Positions 37,285 through 45,818 of a stretch of DNA of 64,000 nt are shown one piece after another. Both the position numbers and the translations under genes were made by a program. Position 1 is the first letter of the stretch. Every line of letters starts with the position of its first letter. The notes beneath the pieces are model-generated. The model was not told the DNA's origin. It worked only from the letters and a program-made list of their open reading frames with translations, and did no database searches. This DNA is from JAXMAO01 sp046350375 (GTDB lineage: Bacteria > Planctomycetota > Phycisphaerae > UBA1845 > UTPLA1): positions 248,001 through 312,000 of the forward strand of contig JAXMAO010000003.1 of the NCBI GenBank assembly GCA_046350375.1, written 5' to 3'.

Positions 37285-38196
37285 TCAAGGGCCACAAAAA
37301 TATCCATTTAGGAAGCAGTATGCTATGCATTCACTTAGTAGCTCATATTCGCTTTGCCCGGGAAAATAACGATCTGCGGCTGCAAGGCACTTGTCGTGTG
37401 CGCCCGAGGCATCGCAGCCAGAACTGATTTGCATACAATAGATACAACGGTTCGCAAAGTCCGACCAAGGAGAAGGCGATGTCTGCATACAAGCACACAC
37501 GCATTTTTCCTTTATCCCGTGGTAACAGCTCTCTCCATAGTCTCCACAAGGCGGCCTTGGAGGTGGATTCGGTGGCGGAGGGCCGGGGTTACATAGGCAA
37601 TGACTGGAATCCCCACACCCCCAGATGGTCTCACAGTGACAAGTCTCGTACAGGAACGTTCGTCCACAGCCACAGCCGCCGAGGGGAGGGGCACAGCGAC
37701 AAAATGGGTCGATAATCGCCAGCCCAGACGGGTCATGGTGCGCCAGGGGCCTGGACAACAACAGTTCGTACTCGCCGGTGACGCGCCCGGCAGTAGATAC
37801 AGCCAATCGAGGCCATTGCATCGCGGGACCAAACGCGGTGTCCCTGATGGAATCCAGTGGCCACGGCGGCGGTGCTTGAACGGCGGAGTAATATGTTCTC
37901 GGATCCCTCGTCCTCCATCTGCCAATCACCGGGTCGGCGTACCTCGCCCGGTGGTGATTCAGCGGCTGCTTGTCCGTGACGGAGTTACTCGCATCCAGCG
38001 ACACGTGCGGCACGCCCTGGAACATATACCAGTTGCCCACGTCGCTGAAGGTCTGCGCGACCACCAGGTCGTTCCCCGGCCAGTCCTGCCAAACCGGCTC
38101 CTTCTCATCATAGGCATCCTGGTCCTTGCCATCCACCACCCCGTCGTCGTCCAGGTCGGCCCGCGGGTCCCAGATGGAGCGGGGCGGGGTCGTCAT
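37285..38196 (-). CDS. Orphan Rhs module C: 5'-deleted core with Cys-rich tip
   Basis: 303 residues. The first three codons (MTT) are those of the other core starts, but the frame then jumps through PPRS to IWDPRADLDDDG, deleting all of the YD repeats and the first EF-hand loop. The remaining core runs through DWPGNDLVVAQTF and PLNHHRARYADP to GRWRTRDP. The tip follows the pre-toxin motif HHDPSGLA and is very rich in Cys (over 20), with a Pro-rich hinge (PPPPNPPPRPP). This suggests a disulfide-stabilised extracellular domain. Its ATG overlaps the stop of the zinc-ribbon gene upstream. Confidence 0.75.
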   Translation of the reverse strand: MTTPPRSIWDPRADLDDDGVVDGKDQDAYDEKEPVWQDWPGNDLVVAQTFSDVGNWYMFQGVPHVSLDASNSVTDKQPLNHHRARYADPVIGRWRTRDPRTYYSAVQAPPPWPLDSIRDTAFGPAMQWPRLAVSTAGRVTGEYELLLSRPLAHHDPSGLAIIDPFCRCAPPLGGCGCGRTFLYETCHCETIWGCGDSSHCLCNPGPPPPNPPPRPPCGDYGESCYHGIKEKCVCACMQTSPSPWSDFANRCIYCMQISSGCDASGAHDKCLAAADRYFPGQSEYELLSECIAYCFLNGYFCGP

Positions 38197-38690
38197 GCGA
38201 TTGGCATGGTCATGACCCTAGTCGTATCGATTGGCTTGCCACACTCGGGACAGCGCCCCGATTCGTTTCCGAACAGGTCATACCCGCAAACGCTACAGCA
38301 ACCAGTTTGGGGTTGCCTGCGTCGCCTGTGGCGCTGCAACAGCAGCGAACCAGCCGCTAGCAACACCGGTACGTAGACAATTGGAACAGTCATTCCCTCC
38401 GGCCTTAAGACCGGAATCCAGAGGTCCCGAAAAGACGGCAGTTCAGATGCAAAGCAAACACTCAACCCACGCGGATGACGCTTGCAGAATGATTTTCGTA
38501 GGGGTGCGGAGAGTACGGCCTGGTGAAAATACCGCGCCTGTCCAACAAAGACGCCAAAGGTGAAATCATGCGAGACATAGACCAGTCGCAAGATCGTCGA
38601 GATCAGAAATGCTACAATTGCAATCCCAGTGAGACTCCAACCGAGCGTGAACCCACTGGCCCGGGTTTTCTCCCTTGAGTGCCGTCGCAT
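38193..38690 (-). CDS. Zinc-ribbon membrane protein, partner of Rhs module D
   Basis: 165 residues: one N-terminal helix (LTGIAIVAFLISTILRLVYV), an extracytoplasmic-looking loop of about 60 residues, a second helix (VPIVYVPVLLAAGSLLL), a run of Arg, then the zinc ribbon CSVCGYDLFGNESGRCPECG. Its end (...MPIA) overlaps the start of module C in the same way the partner of C overlaps module B. It lies 42 bases after the stop of module D. The two-helix plus ribbon plan matches the partner of module B. Confidence 0.62.
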   Translation of the reverse strand: MRRHSREKTRASGFTLGWSLTGIAIVAFLISTILRLVYVSHDFTFGVFVGQARYFHQAVLSAPLRKSFCKRHPRGLSVCFASELPSFRDLWIPVLRPEGMTVPIVYVPVLLAAGSLLLQRHRRRRQPQTGCCSVCGYDLFGNESGRCPECGKPIDTTRVMTMPIA

Positions 38691-38732
38691 TTGCCTAACG
38701 TCCGCTGGCGCCTGAAGCTGCCGAAAACTCCT

Positions 38733-40028
38733 CTACTCGACGCACTTGCACTTGGCCGGATACGTCCACTCCGGGACGCACTCCTCCTCGGGACATGGAC
38801 ATGAACCGATGTTACACCAGCCGCATTCAAAACAGGAAGAGAATTCCCGGAGAATAGGATCGTGGATTGGTCCGCCGCACTGTGTGCAGTTGATTGCGTT
38901 AAGCCTGAGAGCAGTGAGCCATTCATCTGTGCACGCTGCGACAGCCTCTGCGGGCGATGCTCCGTGTCCGCACGCAGTTCTCTTCTCCTCAGCGCACTCG
39001 CCGCTCGAATCGTCCCTGTCAAGTGGGCGCGACTCGAGCAGGGCGAAGGTGTTCGTCGCAAGCCATCTGGAATCTGCCAGATGCCACTTGCGCGGCTGAT
39101 CCTGGCTGAGCCTCCATCGCTGACGGGCTTTCAAACTGATCAAGCTGTCGTCGACGACGGGCACAAACGACCATCGCCGCGGATCGCCGCTGCTCAGGAA
39201 TGGTTCCCTCGTCCCCCATCGGCCGATGGCGGGGTCGGCGTACCTCGCCCGGTGGTGGTTCAGCGGGGCCTTGTCGAGGACCGAGTTACTCGCATCCAGC
39301 GCCACGTGCGGCACGCCCTGGAACAGGTACCAATTGCCCACGTCGCTGAAGGTCTGCGCCACCACCAGGTCGTTCCCCGGCCAATCCTGCCAGGTCGGCT
39401 CCTTCTCATCATAGCTGTCCTGATCCTTGCTATCCACGACGCCGTCACCGTTCACGTCCGCCCGCGGGTCCCAGATCGTCCCCGCGATCGCCGCCGCCAC
39501 GCGCGTGGCATCGGTGCTGTCCAGCACGCTGTCATTGTTCATATCGCCTAACCCGGCACTCTCGCGGATGTACGGCCGGCCGTAGCCGTCGTACATGACC
39601 CGCTCGACGATCGCCCCGGTCCGGTCGATCATCGCCCACACGCTGTACATCCGCTCCAGCGCGTAGTAATACGGCTGCTTCAGGTCGTCGTTGTACATGA
39701 ACAACCGCTCGTCCACGTAACTCACCCCGTGGACGTAGTACTTCGACATGACGCTCGATCCGCCCGGCGTCTCGACCACCTCGTTCACGCCATCATAATA
39801 GTAATCGGTCGTCCTCGCCAACCCGTCGTGGGCGAACTCGACCCGTCGACCCAGCGCGTCGTATGTAAACGCCGCCTTGCGGGTCGTATTCGTGCCGTCA
39901 TAGACGCCCGTCAGCCGGTTGTGATGGTCGTAGCGATACGTGTAACTCGTCGCCTGGTCGGCCGAGTAAGCCCGCGTCTGGTTGCCGGCCAGGTCGTAGC
40001 CCTGGCTCAGTCCGGCCAGGGTGGTCAT
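38733..40028 (-). CDS. Orphan Rhs module D: core with dockerin-like insert and Cys-rich tip
   Basis: 431 residues from the ATG at 40028. The core repeats the plan of module B: YD repeats, the dockerin-like pair (DMNNDSVLDSTD, DVNGDGVVDSKD), the NHHRARYADP strand and the border GRWGTREP. The tip has the degraded pre-toxin motif DRDDSSGEC, then Cys pairs (CTQCGG, CFECGWC, CPCPEEEC) and ends CKCVE. No family was recognised. Immediately upstream, on the other strand, is a damaged GIY-YIG gene inserted exactly at the core start. A longer reading from 40487 only translates antisense of that insert. Confidence 0.76.
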   Translation of the reverse strand: MTTLAGLSQGYDLAGNQTRAYSADQATSYTYRYDHHNRLTGVYDGTNTTRKAAFTYDALGRRVEFAHDGLARTTDYYYDGVNEVVETPGGSSVMSKYYVHGVSYVDERLFMYNDDLKQPYYYALERMYSVWAMIDRTGAIVERVMYDGYGRPYIRESAGLGDMNNDSVLDSTDATRVAAAIAGTIWDPRADVNGDGVVDSKDQDSYDEKEPTWQDWPGNDLVVAQTFSDVGNWYLFQGVPHVALDASNSVLDKAPLNHHRARYADPAIGRWGTREPFLSSGDPRRWSFVPVVDDSLISLKARQRWRLSQDQPRKWHLADSRWLATNTFALLESRPLDRDDSSGECAEEKRTACGHGASPAEAVAACTDEWLTALRLNAINCTQCGGPIHDPILREFSSCFECGWCNIGSCPCPEEECVPEWTYPAKCKCVE

Positions 40029-40076
40029 GCGGCCTGCCGCTTGACACGCAACGTCGGTCGTCACCACGCTGTTGGC

Positions 40077-40370
40077 GTGCCGGCCTTCACCTACATTCTG
40101 CGCTGCGGCGACGGCGGCCTCTACGTCGGCATCGACGACCACCTGGTGCAGCGTCTCGACCGTCGAGCGCGCGGGCACGTCGCTTCGACGCGCGCGGCGT
40201 CGGCCCGCGCGGCTTGGCCTGGTTCGAGGAGTTCGAGACGCTGCTCCAGGCCCGACAAAGGAGCGTTCACCGAAGGGGGGTCGCACGCGTCGCAAGAAGC
40301 TGGACCAGATGCTCAGCGAGTTCCCCGCGAACCGCCTCGCTCCTTTGTCGCGGATGCGAGTCAAGGGTGA
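40077..40370 (+). pseudogene. GIY-YIG nuclease gene, left copy (frameshifted)
   Basis: It starts like the intact copy at 44753 (VPAFTYILRCGDGGLYVGI) and has the same 294-base length. Two single-base insertions (near 40187 and 40204) and two later single-base losses (an A-run near 40257 and a T-run near 40343) scramble the middle and restore the frame only at the last codons (ADASQG). It lies antisense within an Rhs core, between the YD fragment at 40374-40650 and the core start at 40028. Confidence 0.75.
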
Positions 40371-40373
40371 ACC

Positions 40374-40650
40374 TTGTCGTGGGCGTAGGTGATGCTGGAC
40401 GCGTTGCGGTGCGAGTGGGTCGTGCGGTTGCCCAGGTCGTCGTAGGCATACCACGAACTGACGTTGGCCGAGGCCGGCAGGCTCCACGGCCGCTGGCCGT
40501 CGCGGTACTGACTCGTCACCAGCCGATGGGCGGTGTCGTAGCCGTAAGTCCGCTCGGCCCGTAGGTTGCCGTTGGCACCGCTGGTGTGCGCTGCGTCAGT
40601 AAGTTCCCGCCTGAGTCATAGGTGTAGTCCCAGCTGGCGGGCTCCAGCGC
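40374..40650 (-). pseudogene. Rhs YD-repeat fragment upstream of the GIY-YIG insert (left copy)
   Basis: On the minus strand it reads SWDYTYDSGGNLLTQ, RTYGYDTAHRLVTSQYRDG, SSWYAYDDLGNRTTHSHRN and ITYAHDKVH. These are earlier repeats of the same Rhs core. A single-base loss near 40592 (GCGCTGCG instead of GCGCCTGCG) shifts the frame. It should join MTTLAGLSQ at 40028 but is separated from it by the GIY-YIG insert. Confidence 0.75.
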
Positions 40651-40668
40651 CCTTCATCGCCCAGTATC

Positions 40669-41110
40669 CTATCGCTCATTGTTCTTTGGAGAGGCGGAGC
40701 CTGTACGCAATGAAACGACTCGTGCGCAAAGAGTCGGACCGGCGATGCGACTGCCGACCGCAATCTTACCGCGAAGTGCCTCCAACCGTCCGTTTCGCCC
40801 AATTAAGACGAGCATCTCTCGTCCTGTAAGCCGGTCTTGCTCAATATCGGCCTGCCGCGGCCTCAGCAGGGCGCCAGACGCGCGCCTGACTGAATCTTAC
40901 TCGAGTCAGGCCAGTAGAATCCGTTTGGCTACGAGCGTCGCGTCCTACGGATCCTTCAACCAAGACCTCGATATCCTGACCCGCGGCCGCCGATCCGTCT
41001 CGATTCGTGTTCACTTGCAGCACTACCTCCTCCGTCGTCCGCACTACGTCATGGACAAGGCATCCCGATGTCGAGAGTAACAAGATAGACAACTGAAGGC
41101 AGCGGCGCAT
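40669..41110 (-). pseudogene. Lipoprotein partner gene, left copy (frameshifted)
   Basis: It begins MRRCLQLSILLLSTSGC like the intact copy at 45790, but a two-base loss near 40885 ends the reading frame after 89 residues. The remaining codons are still recognisable down to the stop at 40669. It followed the E tip as a partner gene. Confidence 0.72.
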
Positions 41111-41140
41111 CGGACAATCATCTCCTTTCCATTTCTAACC

Positions 41141-42306
41141 TCAGTGATACGGCGTATGCCCGGTCAGTCCACCCATGTCGCCACAACCTGGCATAAGTTC
41201 GCGCGCACGCACCAACAACATAGTGGATGAATGACGAGGCTAGATCGCACGCATGCCCGCATTCATGCTCGAGAGTAGCCTGGGCAGACATTGCACCCTC
41301 GCATCCGTATGTGGAATAGATGTGAGTATGGTGGAGTCCCGGCAGAGTCACAAAAACGTCTCGCCAGCCGCAACGCAGCGATAAAGGCAGCACGGTGCGA
41401 GTTGCCGTGAACCTCGACGAGTGGGCGGTTGCCATTCGGACACAAACATGTGATATAGCCGCATGACTCCGACTGGCCAGAGGCATCGGAGAACACAAGC
41501 GGATTACTCATAAGGAACGCAAGAGAGGAAGTCGAAGCTAGAGGACTTCGCTCGAATGCTTCGTCTCGTTGAAGGAAGAGATCATTCCACCGCGGTGCAA
41601 GAACAAGAGGGTTGATGTGAAGCGGATCCCTCGTCCCCCATCGGCCGATGGCGGGGTCGGCGTGCCTCGCCCGGTGGTGGTTCAGCGGGGCCTTGTCGGT
41701 GACCGAGTTACTCGCGTCCAGCGCCACGTGCGGCACGCCCTGGAACAGGTACCAATTGTCCACGTCGCTGAAGGTCCTGCCGACCACCAGATCATTCCCC
41801 GGCCAGTCCTGCCAAACCGGCTCCTTCTCATCATAGCTGTCCTGGTCCTTGCCATCCACCGTCCCGTCGCCGTTCACGTCCGCCCGCGGGTCCCAGATCG
41901 TCCCCGCGATCGCGGCGCGCCACGCGCGTCGCGTCGGTGCTGCGTCCGGCCACGCCCGGACCAGACTGCCGGAACCATTCCCTTCGGGCTCCCTACGCGG
42001 TCGCCCTCAGCATGTCGCCCAGGCCCGCGGCTCTCGCGGATGTACGGCCGGCCGTAGCCGCCATCCATGACCCGCTCGGCGCATTCCCGCGCGCGAGACG
42101 CCCCGCTGCGATGGCGTCCTCGCTCGCCTCGTAATCGCGAATTCCCCGCGCGCGAGGGCGCCCCGGTCCGGTCGATCATCGCCCACACGCTGTACATCCG
42201 CTCGAGCGTAGTAATACGGCTGCTTCAGGTCGTCGTTGTACATCATGAGACGCTCGTCCACGTCTCACCCCGTGGACGTAGTACTTCGACATGACGCTCG
42301 ATCCGG
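41141..42306 (-). pseudogene. Rhs module E: degenerate core and broken HExxH tip
   Basis: The core from KYYVHGV to GRWGTRDP is recognisable but disrupted. The first EF-hand region is replaced by unrelated GC-rich sequence (about 41930-42010), an extra segment interrupts the YD repeat at about 42078-42160, and bases are missing near 42205 and 42266. The tip is the same as in module G (RDPLHINPLV, then LEHECGHACDL) but carries a two-base loss near 41366, which splits it between two frames. Rhs homology starts abruptly at about 42306. Confidence 0.75.
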
Positions 42307-42445
42307 TCGGGCGCTGCCAACAGTGGGTCGCACTGGCGACCGACGCTACCGATCGGGATTCCTCGCGAGCACCCATTGTCAATCGTACGTGATCCTGCCT
42401 TGCGGATAACACGTGAATTGTTTGACGGCCTTGTGAAAGGCGTTT

Positions 42446-43048
42446 CTATCGCTCGCTATTCCACACGGTCGTATTTCCGAGAGAAGCTCCGCGAATCGAG
42501 TCCTGCCGGCCTTCACGACCTGTTTCGTACACGGTAAAGGTTCCGCCCGGACAGATCTTGGTCATAAACTCTTCGTACGGTCGATCAAGCTCATTATACC
42601 TGGCGAAACTCTCGCTGGGCCGCAAGACAGCAAAGTCATCATTCCGGTCGGATGGAAGACGTCTTGACCCCGGAAGCGACCACGGCACGCCTTCACGGCC
42701 ACACGGATAGAACTCCGGTCCCACCAAGACCGGAGTACAAAGATGCGCTGCCGCATTCTCGCCTACGTTGACCACAGCCACCAGAACCGCTGTCTTTCGC
42801 CCGACCGGGAATGACTTGCACACAACCCTAGCTGCCCGCTCGACATCCTTGTTTGACATGGAACCGACGTCTAACACCTTGTCTTTCGCTGCGCACTTTA
42901 CTCGGCGTGTGGACTCGGCCGCGTTGCCGCCTGCAACGAATGACTGATCGCCGCCAACTACCAGCCAGCATCCTAGTGCAAGTCCAGCGAAACACGCCGA
43001 ATCCAAGTCCGGGCTACAGCTGAGTTTGTTTCCATTGCCGAACTCCAT
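42446..43048 (-). CDS. Unknown protein, possible partner of Rhs module F
   Basis: 200 residues from the ATG at 43048. A moderately hydrophobic Cys-containing stretch near the N-terminus (SACFAGLALGCWLVVGG) could be a signal or anchor. The middle has VGSMSNKDVERAARVVCKSF and TAVLVAVVNVGENAAAHLCTP. No family was recognised. Its base composition is clearly less GC-rich than the chromosome around the island. It lies between the broken module F and the start of module E, where an immunity gene is expected. Confidence 0.55.
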   Translation of the reverse strand: MEFGNGNKLSCSPDLDSACFAGLALGCWLVVGGDQSFVAGGNAAESTRRVKCAAKDKVLDVGSMSNKDVERAARVVCKSFPVGRKTAVLVAVVNVGENAAAHLCTPVLVGPEFYPCGREGVPWSLPGSRRLPSDRNDDFAVLRPSESFARYNELDRPYEEFMTKICPGGTFTVYETGREGRQDSIRGASLGNTTVWNSER

Positions 43049-43102
43049 CTAGTTGGAATAATGGTTCCTCGACACCATCCTCCCAGTTCCATTCACTCTA
43101 AC

Positions 43103-43366
43103 CTATTGTGGCCGGCAGTCCGAAGCAAACGCGGGTGGAGCGTTCGGGTATGGCGGGTCGAACAGGTCGTAGTTCGGAAGTCTGTATCCGCCTTCAAGTT
43201 CTGATCGAGAGCGATAGATCACATCATAGTGCACACCGTCAATATCTCCGACGAACGGCTGACCTCTTGGTCCTCCACCTTGAGCAGTCTCCCACGCGTG
43301 AAAGAGTCCGCCCAGACTATTCGTCATTGTATCCAGTCGCTCAATTCGCTGATCCAATGATTCCAA
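43103..43366 (-). CDS. Small unknown ORF after Rhs module F
   Basis: 87 residues from a TTG (ESLDQRIERLDTMTNSLGGLF...), rich in charged residues, with a Pro/Tyr-rich end (NYDLFDPPYPNAPP). It may be the frameshifted C-terminal part of the module F tip rather than an independent gene, since it lies 21 bases after the HELGH frame ends. No family was recognised. Confidence 0.35.
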   Translation of the reverse strand: MESLDQRIERLDTMTNSLGGLFHAWETAQGGGPRGQPFVGDIDGVHYDVIYRSRSELEGGYRLPNYDLFDPPYPNAPPAFASDCRPQ

Positions 43367-43387
43367 GCGATGAGGTGTTCCAAGGCG

Positions 43388-44705
43388 TTACAGGCGTTGC
43401 TCTTGCAGCAACATAGTTATAGACTGAATGTGTAGTAGATATTGGTGATTGCCTCGGCGCTCTCGCGATGGTCCGGCCATGGATGATTCGTGACGCGCGC
43501 GAATGTGGCCGAGTTCGTGCAGATCAAGCTGAGCAGCTAAAGTCGGAGAGACATATCCGTGCTTTCCGGGATAGGCGGAATTGGGCGAACCAATCCCTTG
43601 GTCGCCAGAGAGCACTGTATGAAACGTCCGTCGAACTACGGCCTCGCCGGACTATCAACCATACAACAGTTCACAAAGGAGAGCAGTCGAAGGTGCGGTG
43701 GCCTTTGCGACTGAATGCTCCCAAGGGGTTCTTGGCCTTCACCGCTTTGGCCGCCGAACCACTGCAAGATGTCTGGGGGCAAAGTTGCGGTCTCGAATCG
43801 CATCCCAGTTGAATCCGAATATTGAGTCGGGGCGCAGCGAAACGCATCGTAGCCATTGGCCATGGCGAAACGAACCGGGTCGCGGGTATCCCAGCGACCG
43901 GCCGCAGGATCGAATAGCCGCGGCTCGGTGATGGTTGAGCGGCAGCTTGTCAGTGACCGAGTTACTCGCGTCCAGCGCCACGTGCGGCACGCCCCCGGAA
44001 CAGGTACCAGTTATCCACGTCGCCGAAGGTCTGCGCGACCACCAGATCATTCCCCGGCCAATCCTGCCAAACCGGCTCCTTCTCATCATAGCTGTCCTGG
44101 TCCTTGCCATCCACCGTCCCGTCGCCGTTCACGTCCGCCCGCGGGTCCCAGATCGTCCCCGCGATCGCCGCCGCCACGCGCGTGGCATCGGTGCTGTCCA
44201 GCACGCTGTCATTGTTCATATCGCCTAACCCGGCGCTCTCGCGGATGTACGGCCGCCCGTAGCCGTCGTACATGACCCGCTCGACGATCGCCCCGGTCCG
44301 GTCGATCATCGCCCACACGCTGTACATCCGCTCCAGCGCGTAGTAATACGGCTGCTTCAGGTCATCGTTGTACATGAACAACCGCTCGTCCACGTAACTC
44401 ACGCCGTGGACGTAATACTTCGCCACGCTGGTCGATCCGCCCGGCGTCTCGACCACCTCGTTCACTCCATCATAATAATAGTCGGTCGTCTTGCCCAGCC
44501 CGTCGTGGGCGAACTCGACCCGTCGGCCCAGCGCGTCGTACACGAAGGCCGCCTTGCGGGTGGTGTTCGTGCCGTCATAGATGCCCGTCAGCCGGTTGTG
44601 GTGATCGTAGCGATAGGTGTAACTTGTCGCCCGGTCGGCCGAGTAAGCCCGCGTCTGGTTGCCGGCCAGGTCGTAGCCCTGGCTCAGTCCGGCCAGGGTG
44701 GTCAT
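43388..44705 (-). pseudogene. Rhs module F: core with frameshifts and HELGH-containing tip
   Basis: From the ATG at 44705 the core is intact through the dockerin-like pair to NWYLF. An extra base near 43995 then shifts the frame, and the sequence GVPHVALDASNS continues in another frame. A second shift near 43920 leads to RLFDPAAGRWDTRDPVRFAMANG. After the tip PTQYSDSTGM, yet another frame carries LDLHELGHIRARHE, an HExxH zinc-protease motif. At least three shifts are therefore needed to read the whole gene. Confidence 0.7.
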
Positions 44706-44752
44706 GCGGCCTGCCCTTGACACGCAACGTCGGTCGTCACCACGCTGTTGGC

Positions 44753-45046
44753 GTGCCGGCCTTCACCTACATTCTGCGCTGCGGCGACGGCGGCCTCTAC
44801 GTCGGCATCACGACCGACCTGGTGCAGCGTCTCGACCGTCACGCGCGCGGGCACGTCGCTTCGACGCGCGAGCGTCGGCCCGCGCGGCTGGCCTGGTTCG
44901 AGGAGTTCGAGACGCTGCTCCAGGCCCGACAAAAGGAGCGTTCACTGAAGGGGGGTCGCACGCGTCGCAAGAAGCTGGACCAGATGCTCAGCGAGTTCCC
45001 CGCGAACCGCCTCGCTCCTTTTGTCGCGGATGCGAGTCAAGGGTGA
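44753..45046 (+). CDS. GIY-YIG nuclease-domain protein (UPF0213/YhbQ-like)
   Basis: 97 residues from the GTG at 44753 (VPAFTYILRCGDGGLYVGITTDLVQRLDRHARG...). YIL and YVG form the GIY-YIG pair, the catalytic Arg lies in QRLDRHARG, and FEEFETLLQARQKE supplies the Glu. The basic KGGRTRRKKL segment is typical of the YhbQ-like group. It is encoded opposite to the Rhs core it interrupts: YD repeats end at HDKVH just to its right and the core resumes with MTTLAGLSQ at 44705 to its left. It may have homed into, or been carried into, the rhs gene. Confidence 0.8.
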   Translation: MPAFTYILRCGDGGLYVGITTDLVQRLDRHARGHVASTRERRPARLAWFEEFETLLQARQKERSLKGGRTRRKKLDQMLSEFPANRLAPFVADASQG

Positions 45047-45325
45047 ACCTTGTCGTGGGCGTAGGTGATGCTGGACGCGTTGCGGTGCGAGTGGGTCGTG
45101 CGGTTGCCCAGGTCGTCGTAGGCATACCACGAACTGACGTTGGCCGAGGCCGGCAGGCTCCACGGCTGCTGGCTGTCGCGGTACTGACTCGTCACCAGCC
45201 GATGGGCGGTGTCGTAGCTGTAAGTCCGCTCGGCCCGTAGGTTGCCGTTGGCACCGCTGGTGTGCGCCTGCGTCAGTAAGTTCCCGCCCGAGTCATAGGT
45301 GTAGTCCCAGCTGGCGGGCTCCAGC
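45047..45325 (-). pseudogene. Rhs YD-repeat fragment upstream of the GIY-YIG insert (right copy)
   Basis: An in-frame Rhs segment (LEPASWDYTYDSGGNLLTQ to SITYAHDKVHP) then hits a stop formed by the antisense of the GIY-YIG 3' end. It has no start of its own. It lies directly after the lipoprotein partner gene, marking where that cassette was joined to an older core. Confidence 0.75.
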
Positions 45326-45346
45326 GCCCTTCATGCGCCCAGTATC

Positions 45347-45790
45347 CTATCGCTCATTGTTCTTTGGAGAGGCGGAGCCTGTACGCAATGAAACGACTCG
45401 TGCGCAAAGAGTCGGACCGGCGATGCGACTGCCGACCGCAATCTTACCGCGAAGTGCCTCCAACTGTCCGTTTCGCCCAATTAAGACGAGCATCTCTCGT
45501 CCTGTAAGCCGGTCTTGCTCAATATCGGCCTGCCGCGGCCTCAGCAGGGCGCCAGACGCGCGCGCCTGACTGAATCTTACTCGAGTCAGGCCAGTAGAAT
45601 CCGTTTGGCTACGAGCGTCGCGTCCTACGGATCCTTCAACCAAGACCTCGATATCCTGACCCGCGGCCGCCGATCCGTCTCGATTCGTGTTCACTTGCAG
45701 CACTACCTCCTCCGTCGTCCGCACTACGTCATGGACAAGGCATCCCGATGTCGAGAGTAACAAGATAGACAACTGAAGGCAGCGGCGCAT
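45347..45790 (-). CDS. Lipoprotein, candidate immunity protein of Rhs module G
   Basis: 147 residues from the ATG at 45790, with GGAG about 11 bases upstream. The signal peptide LQLSILLLSTSGC has a lipobox Cys. The mature part contains VLQVNTNRDGSAAAGQDIEVLVEG, a beta-rich domain with a Gly/Asp repeat resembling an Ig-like fold. It starts 28 bases after the stop of the HExxH tip. A lipid anchor would place it on the periplasmic face, suiting protection against a periplasmic protease. Confidence 0.62.
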   Translation of the reverse strand: MRRCLQLSILLLSTSGCLVHDVVRTTEEVVLQVNTNRDGSAAAGQDIEVLVEGSVGRDARSQTDSTGLTRVRFSQARASGALLRPRQADIEQDRLTGREMLVLIGRNGQLEALRGKIAVGSRIAGPTLCARVVSLRTGSASPKNNER

Positions 45791-45818
45791 CGGACAATCA
45801 TCTCCTTCCATTTCTAAC

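Larger units (their letters stand above)
40029..41690. repeat. Duplicated segment, left copy (partner at 44706-46380)
   Basis: This stretch is almost identical to 44706-46380, about 4.68 kb to the right. It covers the GIY-YIG insert, an upstream Rhs YD fragment, a lipoprotein gene and the HExxH-type tip. Most differences are 1-2 base indels, many in homopolymers. They break the genes in this copy and leave the right copy open. Confidence 0.85.

Noticed and set aside
40029..40487. N-terminal extension of Rhs module D to 40487
   Set aside because: These residues are translated from the antisense of the GIY-YIG insert and from another frame of the YD fragment. Rhs homology in frame begins at 40028.
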